A stretch of DNA of 26,041 nt from a virus, in the IMG/VR virus record IMGVR_UViG_3300025687_000280, positions 1 through 26,041 of that record; one strand, written 5' to 3'. Position numbers and translations under genes: made by a program. Below the pieces are notes generated by a model. That model saw nothing but the letters and a program-made list of their open reading frames with translations, had not been told where the DNA came from and made no database searches. Of this stretch, positions 1-8,000 are shown piece after piece (position 1 is the stretch's first letter; each line of letters starts with the position of its first letter).

Positions 1-144
1 CTGAATCGTGTTCCAAAAAATATCCCAGTCAGGCGAAATATTAACTTCGACATCAACGGTCGTAGCTCCGCCACCGCCGCCGACATAAACCGGAATGCTG
101 ATCGGTATTCGATAAGTAAAAGCTGAATCGGCCCAAGACGCCAT
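1..144 (-). CDS. Partial structural protein, candidate major tail protein, DUF2341-like N terminus
   Basis: Only the first 48 codons are present; the gene runs off the left edge. The ATG overlaps the stop of the tail terminator gene as TAATG, so translation is probably coupled. The N terminus reads MASWADSAFTYRIPISIPV, followed by a five-glycine stretch and then NISPDWDIFWNTIQ. The W...YR.PI.IPV opening and the later FW motif resemble the start of DUF2341-type beta-sandwich domains seen in phage and surface proteins. The position directly after the tail terminator is where siphophages usually encode the major tail (tube) protein, so that is the inferred role. The resemblance is a short-motif match, and the rest of the protein cannot be seen. 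It could instead be a minor tail or fibre protein. Confidence 0.5.
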   Translation of the reverse strand, partial: MASWADSAFTYRIPISIPVYVGGGGGATTVDVEVNISPDWDIFWNTIQ

Positions 145-605
145 TAATCACCTCGATCGGTTTGTCTGGTTACTAATAGCCGAATGTAAGCAATTCCAAC
201 ATTCGGAATGCCGTATTTATCACCGTCACGAGCAAGAAAGGAACAGCGAACATCGTCAACGATCCCATCAGTGAAGCCTAGAAGGCGGTTAGCGGTTATG
301 GCTTTGATTATGTCAGAAGCCAGATTGATCGCTTGCTGTCTCCGGCTATCCACATGAACACCAGAACCAGCGCAATAGCACACAATGTTAAATTCGGCAT
401 CGCCTTGATACCTTCCAAGAGCTTGACCATGTTCTTCGATGAAGTCAATAAACTGAATCGTGGCATAAGGCACGGTCGGCGGCTCTGTGACTTCACCGAT
501 AACGACTTTATTTGACAGATCCAATCCAGAATAGCCGCTTGAATAATCAGCGGCTATTGTCGTTTTGATGGCGTCTTCGATTCGAATGATTGGCGAGCTA
601 GGCAT
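144..605 (-). CDS. Tail terminator / tail completion protein
   Basis: This 153-residue protein lies between an HK97 gp10-like protein and the start of the probable major tail protein, which is the conserved place of the tail terminator that caps the tube and joins it to the head. Features fitting small terminator folds are an N-terminal helix (IIRIEDAIKTTIAADY), a central beta region with PYATIQFIDFIEEHGQALGR, a helix containing QQAINLASDIIKAI, and a C-terminal strand IAYIRLLVTRQ. The length is typical (130-200 residues). Its ATG overlaps the preceding gene's TAG by 8 bases, and its stop overlaps the next ATG, so it sits in a tightly coupled late operon. Assignment is by position and general pattern, not by a diagnostic motif. 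Confidence 0.6.
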   Translation of the reverse strand: MPSSPIIRIEDAIKTTIAADYSSGYSGLDLSNKVVIGEVTEPPTVPYATIQFIDFIEEHGQALGRYQGDAEFNIVCYCAGSGVHVDSRRQQAINLASDIIKAITANRLLGFTDGIVDDVRCSFLARDGDKYGIPNVGIAYIRLLVTRQTDRGD

Positions 606-1020
606 ATTCTTTGCCTTTTAAAGTCGCTTCAAGAGCTTTCTCAAGATCAATATTAAATCTTGGAAGAACTCTATCACGAGCACGCTGAAGATAAAACTTT
701 GGTACGATTCGCTGGGTTCCGCCACCAAATTCTTGAATCGCTGCATAAACGACATCGGCCGATTCTGAAAACGGTCTATTCGGAGCAGTCAACCCTCCCG
801 CTCGAAGAATTAAATATTCGTCTTCTTGGAATCTGACGACAGAACCCATAATGCTATTTCTAAGGCGACCGGTTCTGACTTTCGGAAAGCTGGTCGCATT
901 TCGCTTGGCTGCAGCTTCCATTCTAAGCGCATTCTTTATCATCGCTGTTCGAATGTTCTTAGCAAGCCGGCCTTCCATATTATCAAGACGGTCTGAAAAT
1001 TCTTCAAATGAAATACTCAC
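598..1020 (-). CDS. HK97 gp10-like neck / head-tail joining protein
   Basis: This 140-residue protein has the HK97 gp10 pattern. An N-terminal helical part has many basic residues (LAKNIRTAMIKNALRMEAAA). A central RTGRLRNSI segment, common to this family, follows, and then a VVYAAIQEFGGGTQRIVPKFYLQRA segment where the Y...EFG...R..P.fyl signature is clear. Such proteins act at the head-tail interface during tail joining. Translation starts at GTG, overlapping the upstream gene's TGA as GTGA, with AGGCGG upstream. The neighbours on both sides (gp6-like connector and tail terminator) are in the canonical order for HK97-like siphophages. Confidence 0.8.
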   Translation of the reverse strand: MSISFEEFSDRLDNMEGRLAKNIRTAMIKNALRMEAAAKRNATSFPKVRTGRLRNSIMGSVVRFQEDEYLILRAGGLTAPNRPFSESADVVYAAIQEFGGGTQRIVPKFYLQRARDRVLPRFNIDLEKALEATLKGKEYA

Positions 1021-1628
1021 AAGATCCGCCTAAAAACCCGATAAGGATTCACAAGGTCTTTGACTTCCTGTGGCATCGTGCGAGGCGATAAACTGACGGT
1101 TATATCGCGCTGTGTGGTGCTGTTTTTGCCTTGCGTACTTTTCGCCCGCTGAAGATGTGCACCATAAACACAAATTGCATGTTCGAGGTCATCGGGCGCG
1201 ACTTCAAAGCCAGCAACGACGACCACTTTATTCGCTCTGTATCCTTGTTCGATAGCTTCGCCTGATGTGCTATTAATGATGATTCGGCCGTTGACTTTAT
1301 CAAGTTCATAATCAGAGCTTGAAATCAGCGTATCCGAACCATAAAGGCGATCGACATCAGAATGCCAGCTTGTCACGCTCACCACTGGGCGAATAGACAG
1401 CGGAAGAACATAAGGCAAATCTGGCAAAGATGAATCGATGTATAAAGTGTATGTTTGATCTTCGAGCTTCGGTTCGATCTGACCGTCAGAATAAACGCGT
1501 GGAAAGCCGATATAAGCAGCTATCGCACTTTCCACGCGATTAAGCAAGTTCTGAAGCTCGGTGTCACTGTCAGAACCCGCCACTTCGGGCAAGTACTCTT
1601 TAAAAGTCGACAATGACACCAAAGACAT
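1017..1628 (-). CDS. Head-tail connector protein, gp6-like
   Basis: This 203-residue protein belongs by pattern to the gp6-like (gp15/DUF-type) head-tail adaptors that form a ring under the portal. The N terminus is helical (STFKEYLPEVAGSDSDTELQNLLNRVESAIAAYIGFP), which is the usual opening of this family: a helix pair ending in a short loop with a P. A beta-rich insertion follows (TYTLYIDSSLPDLPYVLPLSIRPV, then DYELDKVNGRIII). The C terminus is again helical (PDDLEHAICVYGAHLQRAKS). It is longer than minimal gp6 proteins (about 110 residues) because of the beta insertion. ATG 1628 lies 9 bases after the upstream TAG, with AGGTT as a weak ribosome site. Confidence 0.75.
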   Translation of the reverse strand: MSLVSLSTFKEYLPEVAGSDSDTELQNLLNRVESAIAAYIGFPRVYSDGQIEPKLEDQTYTLYIDSSLPDLPYVLPLSIRPVVSVTSWHSDVDRLYGSDTLISSSDYELDKVNGRIIINSTSGEAIEQGYRANKVVVVAGFEVAPDDLEHAICVYGAHLQRAKSTQGKNSTTQRDITVSLSPRTMPQEVKDLVNPYRVFRRIL

Positions 1629-1637
1629 AATCAGAAC

Positions 1638-2012
1638 CTAGACAGATCGAGCTGGTGCGAATTCATAAACAACGGTGAAAGCGCAAGTAACACCAGACGC
1701 TGAATCAGCGACTCGCAAACGAACGACTTCACCGGCCGCAAAATCATAATCCGCCGCTGCAGCAAGTGTAACGGTGATCGGTGTTCCAGCTGTAAGGCTT
1801 CCACCGCCTGAAATCTGGGTGTTTTGGCTGAAGATGTCAGTGGCTGCATTATCAATAACTTTTACTGTAACGTAATTGGTATTGTTAGCGGTTACATCGA
1901 GATCAGGACAAAGACGAACAGAATTTAACTTAGCTGCAATTGGCAAAGTAATATATGTTTCGGTTGCACCGTCACCGGCTGCATGCGTCAGATTTGAAGA
2001 TAAATAAAACAT
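1638..2012 (-). CDS. Candidate head decoration protein
   Basis: This 124-residue protein is encoded directly after the major capsid gene, with a strong ribosome site (AGGGAGAAACC before ATG). It is predicted all-beta: alternating hydrophobic strands such as TYITLPIAAKLNSVRLCPDL, NYVTVKVIDN and GEVVRLRVADSASG, with a repetitive glycine and threonine content and no clear helix. The position between capsid and connector genes, the small size and the beta-sandwich character fit a decoration or head-fibre protein on the capsid surface. No specific family motif is recognised. It could also be a small structural protein of the neck. Confidence 0.5.
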   Translation of the reverse strand: MFYLSSNLTHAAGDGATETYITLPIAAKLNSVRLCPDLDVTANNTNYVTVKVIDNAATDIFSQNTQISGGGSLTAGTPITVTLAAAADYDFAAGEVVRLRVADSASGVTCAFTVVYEFAPARSV

Positions 2013-2021
2013 GGTTTCTCC

Positions 2022-3461
2022 CTAGTAATTGAAGCCGAAGAAGGTATTCTTGGTAGCTGATTGATCAGGTGATCCCATTACGCCGCGATAGGTTGCAACC
2101 AGTCGAATAGCGCCGGCGCTGATGTCTTTATCTTGCTCGACAACGATTCCGCGTCTTTCATAAAGATAATAGCTCGCAGCGTTGAACAGCAAGAATCCGG
2201 TGGTGGATCCTGAACCGGTATATAGACCAGTCGCTGCAAGATCATTGCTAAGGAATCGAGACATGATGATTGGAACATTGAAGATCGAACCGATTTGACC
2301 GCTGAGAACAGAAGCTGCTGGGCCGAACTTGTCGATGGTGATAACTTCTTGAAGACCCATCAAGCTCTCGATCATGAATTCTGGTGAAACAACCATGACA
2401 AGATTTGAAGCGCCGAGTTCACCGAGTGAAGCCATGCCAGCGAGAATGTCAGAAGCAGCAAGAGAAGCTCCGGCTTTAGCTGCGGTGTTGCTTTGATCAT
2501 AAGCAGCCGCGCGCATTCCGTTGAAGGTTCGGCGATGATCTGAAGAACCGCCAAGACCAGCAGCTCCCCAGCGTGAACGGATGTTCCAATTGGCGATGTC
2601 GTCTTGATGAGTGGCGGCGGTGTCACCGTTGATCATACAATCTTCGAAAGCGTCTTCGAGGTCTTGCGCGATCTGCTGAGAGAAGATCGGAAGAACAGCA
2701 AGCGCGGCGTCTTCAACAGCTGCATCATCGAGAACATAGCTTGAAGCAAGTCCTTTGATGTTGATTGTGGATTGACCGGTTGCTGGTGTGCTGGTGGTGT
2801 ATTGTGCCAGCGGGCTATCAACGGTGATCTCGCCTTTGATGTAAGGACGACCGCCGCGATTTAAGCGAGGGATCAAGAGGGTATTGCGATCGGCTTGAAC
2901 GCGGGTCAAGAGACCACGAAGGCGCTTCGGCAATTGGAAGGTCTGATAAAGGTCGCTGATGAACTGGTCTGGGATGAACTCGGCACCGGTTCCAGATTGA
3001 TCATTGAACGCCTTTGTAATCGCTGGTTGAAGCGCGCGAGGAGCTTGCTTAAGGTGGCGATAAAGGCGAGCGTCCAATTTAGGTGTATATGGATCAGACA
3101 TAAGCAAGCGAGCAAGATGACGATCTGAAGCGATCGACTTAAGCTCTGAATGCCAGTCGGAGCAAGCGAATTCGCTGTCAAGAATTCCGCTTTCTTCAAC
3201 GCTGACGCGGTGGCCGCGTGCGTTCGTGTAATGCTTGACTTCGGTTGACCACTGAACAGAACCGTCTTCGCGAACGAAAGAACGAAGCTCGCTCTCGTCA
3301 GCATAAACGGCCGCTGGTGCTTGGATTGATTCATCGATTATGCGCTGTGCTGTTTTCAGATCATCGATTTGCTTTTCGATGTTCTGAAGTCGATCACCGC
3401 TTGACTTTTGGGTGCGAACAAGACCATCAATGATCTCTTTCGCTCTTGTGATATCAGACAT
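2022..3461 (-). CDS. Major capsid protein, HK97 fold
   Basis: This 479-residue protein is the HK97-type coat protein. Residues 1-50 form a heptad-like helix (EIIDGLVRTQKSSGDRLQNI and onward) that corresponds to the delta or scaffold domain removed by the protease. A linker rich in charged residues runs to about residue 155. The coat domain then starts at DQSGTGAEFIPDQF and continues with LPKRLRGLLTRVQADRNTLLIP (N-arm and E-loop region) and an A-domain ending in YLYERRGIVVEQDKD and LVATYRGVMG. The ATG directly abuts the protease stop. Its ribosome site, GAAGGAGA, is the best-matching late-gene site seen here, as expected for the most abundant protein. HK97-type processing would give a mature protein of roughly 330-370 residues; the exact cleavage point is not visible. 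Confidence 0.93.
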   Translation of the reverse strand: MSDITRAKEIIDGLVRTQKSSGDRLQNIEKQIDDLKTAQRIIDESIQAPAAVYADESELRSFVREDGSVQWSTEVKHYTNARGHRVSVEESGILDSEFACSDWHSELKSIASDRHLARLLMSDPYTPKLDARLYRHLKQAPRALQPAITKAFNDQSGTGAEFIPDQFISDLYQTFQLPKRLRGLLTRVQADRNTLLIPRLNRGGRPYIKGEITVDSPLAQYTTSTPATGQSTINIKGLASSYVLDDAAVEDAALAVLPIFSQQIAQDLEDAFEDCMINGDTAATHQDDIANWNIRSRWGAAGLGGSSDHRRTFNGMRAAAYDQSNTAAKAGASLAASDILAGMASLGELGASNLVMVVSPEFMIESLMGLQEVITIDKFGPAASVLSGQIGSIFNVPIIMSRFLSNDLAATGLYTGSGSTTGFLLFNAASYYLYERRGIVVEQDKDISAGAIRLVATYRGVMGSPDQSATKNTFFGFNY

Positions 3462-4244
3462 TTAATAGTCTCCTTCAATTGTTAATAGTGCTTTGACAAG
3501 GGCTTTCATGTCCTCGTCTTCGTCTTCCATTTTGGAACCTTTCATTTCTTCTTCGTCATCTTTATGACCCGCTTTCATTTCGTCTTCTTCGTCATGCATG
3601 GCTTCTTCTTCCATTGACATATCTTCGCCATGCTTGGCGAATACTACGGTGACGGTGTTCTCGTCTTCGATGACATCGAGAATGTGTTTTGATACGGTGG
3701 GCGCTGGCATGGCGTTAAGCTCCGCTTGAATTTGTTCTTTGATATAGCTCTTGAGATCAAAGCCGATGTTCTTAGCTGCGATTGCCACCGCATCCGCATT
3801 GGCTGGAATCGTCACGATTGAAACCTCTAGAAGCTCAGCTTGCTCGAAGAACTGGCCGCCGGATTTACTGAAAGCATAATGCTCGGTCGGCAGCTGGGCG
3901 CGTGGCGTGGCTTTGAGGGGTGCAAATCCGACCGAAACAGCATTCATAAAACCGCGCTCAGCTTTTCCGGCGATCTCTGCGGCTCGAGGATCAGCCATAT
4001 CGAATTCAACATCGATAACAAGACCAGCTTCTGACAGGCGAACATCACCACGCCCGATCGGTAAGCTTTGATGGTCATGATTCAGCAAGATAACCGGATT
4101 GGCTCGGTATGCTTCCAAGTCCCAGCCGCGTTGATCGATGATGTCGCCATATCGGTCAGCTCGGTCGGTCGAAGCTATAAAAGACATCTTGCCAGCTTCT
4201 TTCTCGTCTTCATGCGCAGCTTTGACGAATTGCTTGATCTTCAT
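3462..4244 (-). CDS. Prohead maturation protease, HK97 U35/S78 family, with acidic tail
   Basis: This protein of 260 residues from the ATG removes the capsid delta domain. Counted from an in-frame GTG two codons upstream, catalytic-type residues are H58 in ILLNHDHQ and S106 in NAVSVGFAP, followed by the family motif ELLEVSIVTIPAN at 139-151. RGDVRL and a strand-rich core lie between. The family core ends near residue 160. The remaining 100 residues include a very acidic, Met-rich segment (about 208-247) and a short helix, possibly scaffolding-like. ATG 4244 is chosen over the GTG at 4250 because AAGGGG lies 5 bases before the ATG but abuts the GTG. The leader resembles that of the portal gene. 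It is followed directly by the capsid gene. Confidence 0.9.
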   Translation of the reverse strand: MKIKQFVKAAHEDEKEAGKMSFIASTDRADRYGDIIDQRGWDLEAYRANPVILLNHDHQSLPIGRGDVRLSEAGLVIDVEFDMADPRAAEIAGKAERGFMNAVSVGFAPLKATPRAQLPTEHYAFSKSGGQFFEQAELLEVSIVTIPANADAVAIAAKNIGFDLKSYIKEQIQAELNAMPAPTVSKHILDVIEDENTVTVVFAKHGEDMSMEEEAMHDEEDEMKAGHKDDEEEMKGSKMEDEDEDMKALVKALLTIEGDY

Positions 4245-4270
4245 ATGCACCCCTTCAAGGGTATATATAT
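4242..4270 (-). promoter_or_regulatory. Shared late leader in front of protease
   Basis: Read on the minus strand, the element is ATATATATACCC, then TTG, then AAGGGGTGCATATG. It has an extended -10-like TGTTATATA just upstream, an inverted repeat ACCCTT/AAGGGGT that contains the SD, and the start codon. The portal gene carries nearly the same element, although the two proteins are unrelated. It may be a promoter, a translation control element, or both; base pairing of ACCC with GGGGU could mask the ribosome site. Confidence 0.45.
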
Positions 4271-4386
4271 AACAAAATTAGTTTTAATTCACTTTTTTTT
4301 AAAAATAAATATGTCATACATTATCGGCCAGCACGACATCTTTAAGAAATGAACGAAAAAAAGAATAAAAAAAAGGCCTTTGGCTA

Positions 4387-4436
4387 TTTACATTTTAAAT
4401 GTAATACATTAATATATATTCATAGCAAGTCGCTAT
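4387..4436 (+). promoter_or_regulatory. Early promoter P1 with palindromic operator and 5' hairpin
   Basis: The -35 is TTTACA (4387-4392), followed by a spacer of exactly 17 bases and the -10 TAATAT (4410-4415). The operator palindrome ATGTAATACAT (4399-4409) fills the spacer next to the -10. Six bases after the -10 begins the hairpin ATAGCAAGTCGCTAT (4422-4436), which would sit at the very 5' end of the transcript. The same operator and hairpin occur at P2 on the opposite strand. It drives the plus-strand pair 4457-4952. Confidence 0.7.
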
Positions 4437-4456
4437 AAACAAACAAGGACAAAACA

Positions 4457-4666
4457 ATGTATACCGTAATCGTTTCAGAACTAACCACAGAACAATTTCA
4501 AGCCTTAAATCAAGCACTTATCGCTATCAAGTTCGATTTCAATAACGCAAAATCCGACTTTCGCGCTACCAAAGTAACCTTCACCATCAACAAAAAAGAT
4601 ATTCATGCTTTATATGTCGCTATCGGCCAAGCAAATATCACAGCTTATCAAATGCTTACTTTATAA
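4457..4666 (+). CDS. Small hypothetical protein of the plus-strand island
   Basis: This 69-residue protein of unknown function starts MYTVIVSELTTEQFQALNQA. It alternates predicted helix (TTEQFQALNQALIAIK) and strand (ATKVTFTINKK) and ends in a helix (DIHALYVAIGQANITAYQML), suggesting a compact alpha/beta fold with no membrane segment. The start is supported by an AACAAGG leader 8 bases upstream and by promoter P1. It lies on the strand opposite to the surrounding head genes and uses the early-gene promoter and leader type. It therefore looks like an independently expressed accessory (moron) gene. Such small early genes often counter host defences, but nothing in the sequence shows that here. 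Confidence 0.7.
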   Translation: MYTVIVSELTTEQFQALNQALIAIKFDFNNAKSDFRATKVTFTINKKDIHALYVAIGQANITAYQMLTL

Positions 4667-4680
4667 ACATAACGAACTAA

Positions 4681-4700
4681 GGCGGGCCAGCTGGCCCGCC
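4681..4700 (+). repeat. Perfect 20-bp GC palindrome between two small genes
   Basis: GGCGGGCCAGCTGGCCCGCC is its own reverse complement. It lies 14 bases after the first plus-strand gene's stop and 27 bases before the next ATG. It can form a very stable hairpin in RNA from either strand. No T-run follows, so it is more likely an mRNA-stabilising, processing or attenuating hairpin than a simple terminator. Confidence 0.75.
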
Positions 4701-4727
4701 GCTTAAACCCAAAACAAGGACAAGACA

Positions 4728-4952
4728 ATGACCAATTATTCAATCTATCATCAAGGCAAAAAAATCGTAATCGACATTGATGGCTTTCAATATGCAGTAT
4801 ACGCAAGCGATATTTACCACATGTATTCTTTCGACGGTGGACAATGGCGACGAATGAAAGCACCAGCTTTGAATCATAAGTGCTCGATATTTGGAAATAC
4901 GATTATCGGTGACATCTTTCAAACACTACAAACTTACGCACAAAATCAATAA
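4728..4952 (+). CDS. Small hypothetical protein of the plus-strand island
   Basis: This 74-residue protein of unknown function is encoded downstream of 4457-4666 in the same transcript. It starts MTNYSIYHQGKKIVIDIDGF and is rich in aromatic residues (YAVYASDIYHMYSFDGGQWRR), ending with a helix (IIGDIFQTLQTYAQ). The pattern suggests a small beta-rich fold followed by one helix. The start is supported by the AACAAGG leader (ACAAGGACAAGAC before ATG), almost identical to that of its upstream neighbour. A bidirectional terminator follows its stop within 20 bases. No family is recognised. Confidence 0.7.
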   Translation: MTNYSIYHQGKKIVIDIDGFQYAVYASDIYHMYSFDGGQWRRMKAPALNHKCSIFGNTIIGDIFQTLQTYAQNQ

Positions 4953-4970
4953 ACCCCAAACAAAAACAGC

Positions 4971-4998
4971 AAAGGCCGGTCGTGATTGACCGGCCTTT
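4971..4998. terminator. Bidirectional rho-independent terminator
   Basis: Perfect 11-bp stem AAAGGCCGGTC/GACCGGCCTTT with loop GTGATT. On the plus strand it is followed by ATTGTTTT, and on the minus strand by GCTGTTTTTG. It ends the plus-strand island and lies just past the portal stop (5005), so it can also stop or reduce portal transcripts before the protease gene. Confidence 0.8.
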
Positions 4999-5004
4999 AT
5001 TGTT

Positions 5005-8000
5005 TTAGTCGACAATCGGGATCATAGTGCACCGACAATTGATGTCTTCGCTAGCCTCACCGAATGAAGCTGGGCTTGGCGCTTCTGCTCCGCTTTCGCT
5101 GACGAAGTTTTCATTGACGCCGACAGTCTGACCATCTAAGCCGGCGTGACTGTCTCGAACCTTTGAATCACGCGCTGATAGCCATTGTTTCTGAAGCCGA
5201 ACCCCTTGTGCCGTTGCGTCAGTATAAGCTTGTTGTGTGCCGCTGTTAGCTGCTCTGGTGCTTTCGGTCTGTGCGATCATTAGAGACCGCGCAGCTCCGA
5301 AAGCTGTAGCTGCGTCAATGTTCCGACCGATCTGGGCAATCGGCAAACCTTCCATCAAGCCATCTTCGATTATTCTGGTGACGGCGTTCTCTTGCGTTCT
5401 GACAATCTGTCTTGACATTGTATTTATAAGCTCGTTCGCCAGTGTTTCGGATATGGTCACATCATCCACCGGCAAACCAGCGAGACGCATGATTTGTTTA
5501 AGCGTGTCGCCGCCGCTGAGGAAATACCACTTGCGCCACTTTGATCCGATTATTTGCGCAACCAGTTCTTCTTCTGCAGCTGTATCCATCAAGCTGGCAT
5601 AATCGATAATGCCTTTGGTCATGCTTGGCTTCACATATTCCAGCGTTCGGTCTTGGTATCGCTTAGCTGCGCCTTTGAGATAAGCATTTGCAGCTAGCCT
5701 CAAATCCTTCTCTGCTGGTTCGTGAAAGGTACGCAACCACATCTTCCACAGATCCGTTCTTGCTCGTTCTTTGGTTTGCTTGGCTTTGACTTCGTTGATA
5801 ATCTCTTTCATCCGACTTTCACCGAGCGCGCCGACAGTGAACCATTTTATCTGCGCAACGATTCCAGCAATCGAAGATATATTTGGCGCCGGCGGGTCAT
5901 CGCTATTGAATTGTGAACCATCTTTAAAATGACGCGCTGACCACGCCTCGCGCTTTCGGATTGCCATTTCTTCGGTCTCGGTTGTCGGCGCTTTACTGCG
6001 GCGTCGCACGATAGGCAAAAGCCGCCGATATTGATTGTTGCCTTCAATGTTTCCCCCAGCTCGCCATATTTCTGGCCAGTTCTCTTTCAGGTCTTCGGCA
6101 TATTCCCAATCGAAAACCTGATAACCGCTATTGCTAAGATTCACGTTTTCGTCATCGCCATCGGCCGGAAAATTGGTCGGATCAACATCGCCGACAGCGC
6201 GCATTTTTTCCAGCGCCGGAGCTTCTTCTCCGAACTCTAGATAAAGCTTTTCAATGACGCCATAAAGCCGATTGATGTCACGCTGTGAGATCCCGTCAAG
6301 GTTATAATAACCGGTTCCAAATTTGGCTTCTTTTCGAAGCGCTGAACCGGCGGCAATCACGCCACGAAAAACAATCTGCGCTCGGCCGTCAATCATCTTT
6401 GCAATCGGCAAACGATAACCGCGCGGGTCATCTTCTCGGCCACGATAGACGAACAAGAACGCATTCGAATAACGATCGAAATCATCTTCACCGAGCAGCT
6501 GGTCGGCTTCACGCTTTGTAAATCCCCAGTCGGTATCTTTTGGGGCTTTGTCTAGCCCTTCATAGCCGAATAGCAAATGCCGCTTTTCTTCGTCTTCGCC
6601 TCTTGTGCTTAAAGGGTGTTCTTCTGGCAATAAATCGGTGTCATAAGGCTGTCTTCGATATTTTAGATTCCGAAGCGCATAAAGCAAGCCATTTACGCGA
6701 CCCATAGCCCACTGTTCAGCGCTAGAGACAGTCGGTCGAACGCTTGAAGGGTTGCTTTCATAAGCTCCGATTCCACGAAGATATGAGACCGCCAGAATAT
6801 ATTCATCTGTTTGCTTGGCTGGATCATCGCCTACAGCTTCGAGATGTTCTTCAACCTTTTTTTTTAAAACTGTTTGTGTGTTTTCGTTTAAGCTGTTGAA
6901 CGCTTCACGGCGGTTCTCATAGGTGCTGAGATCCTGTCGGGTTTCGATGCTGTAAATCCGAGCTAGATAAGATCGTGCGTCTTCGGCTGTTTCGTCATTA
7001 TAATCTGCGATCGGTTCATCGATGTCTTCAGGGTATTCAAGACCTTCGTATTTGTAAGCTGCGCGCGGTGAAACGCCGTTTAAGATGTGCATTGACACGC
7101 GGTTAAGCTGCTCGGTGCGTGGCTCTTGAAGCGGTTCAACGGCTGAATAATCGTGTTCGAAGACAAGATCATCTTCCCATCTTTGCGCGATGGCACTGAA
7201 CAAGATCGATAGCCGCTTGCCGCGCTTGACTTGAACAGTCCAATAGTTTTTAGCTTGCTGTCGAGAGGTCGCATAATTGGCCGCCGGCAATCCTAGAACC
7301 GAAGGCGGAACACCAGTGACGGCTGAAATGCTTTCGCGCGCCATTCTCCGAGCTTCAACATATTCCATTTCACGAGGTGACAGCTGCAGCGGTTCAACTT
7401 CAGCCAAGCCAGACAGAACCATCGCACCACCGCCGGCGCTCAGCTTGCGGTATTCTTGCGCGATTTCTCGGCGTGTCTCTGGTCCCCAAATATCAGCGGG
7501 ATCTTTCGGCGAGATCAGCAAGTCCGGCCGAGCTTTCGCGCTTGATTCGCTGACTAGGTTCTGACTATTGATGTCGGCGGTTAGCTCTCTTGACAGCGGT
7601 TCGATCGCACCGGTTCCAAGAAGTTCTTCTGGGCCGCTTTTCCAGCTAGCAAGCCGACCATGAACGACGCGCTCCGGTGGATATGCGATCATCTGGCCAC
7701 CGCTGTTGTAAAGATAAGCTTGGATGCCAGTTTGATTCGTTGAGATCCGCACATTTTCGGGATGTAGTCGGACAATCGAAGTCGGCTTGTCGGTTTGACC
7801 AAGAAGAAGAATATAACAGTTCCCCGTCAAGATAAGATCGGTGCACAACTGCTCTCGAAACAGATAGCCGTCAACATTTGACGAGGGTTGATTCATTAAA
7901 TCGATGACTGGGTGATCTTCAACCAGAACGCGGTCTTTTCCTTTGAGCAATCGAAGCGGTAAAGCTGCGAGATCTTGCGAAGCGCGTGAAACAGCTGCAT

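Noticed and set aside
2906-3334. Minus-strand open frame of 142 codons inside the capsid gene
   Set aside because: It is a shifted frame of the capsid gene with composition unlike a folded protein and no ribosome site.
4068-4352. Plus-strand open frame opposite the protease start
   Set aside because: It is antisense to the protease and its leader, with no start signals; the real plus-strand gene starts at 4457 behind P1.
4372-4381. AAGGCCTT palindrome followed by T-run on the minus strand as a terminator
   Set aside because: The stem would be only three to five pairs with almost no loop, too weak to call.
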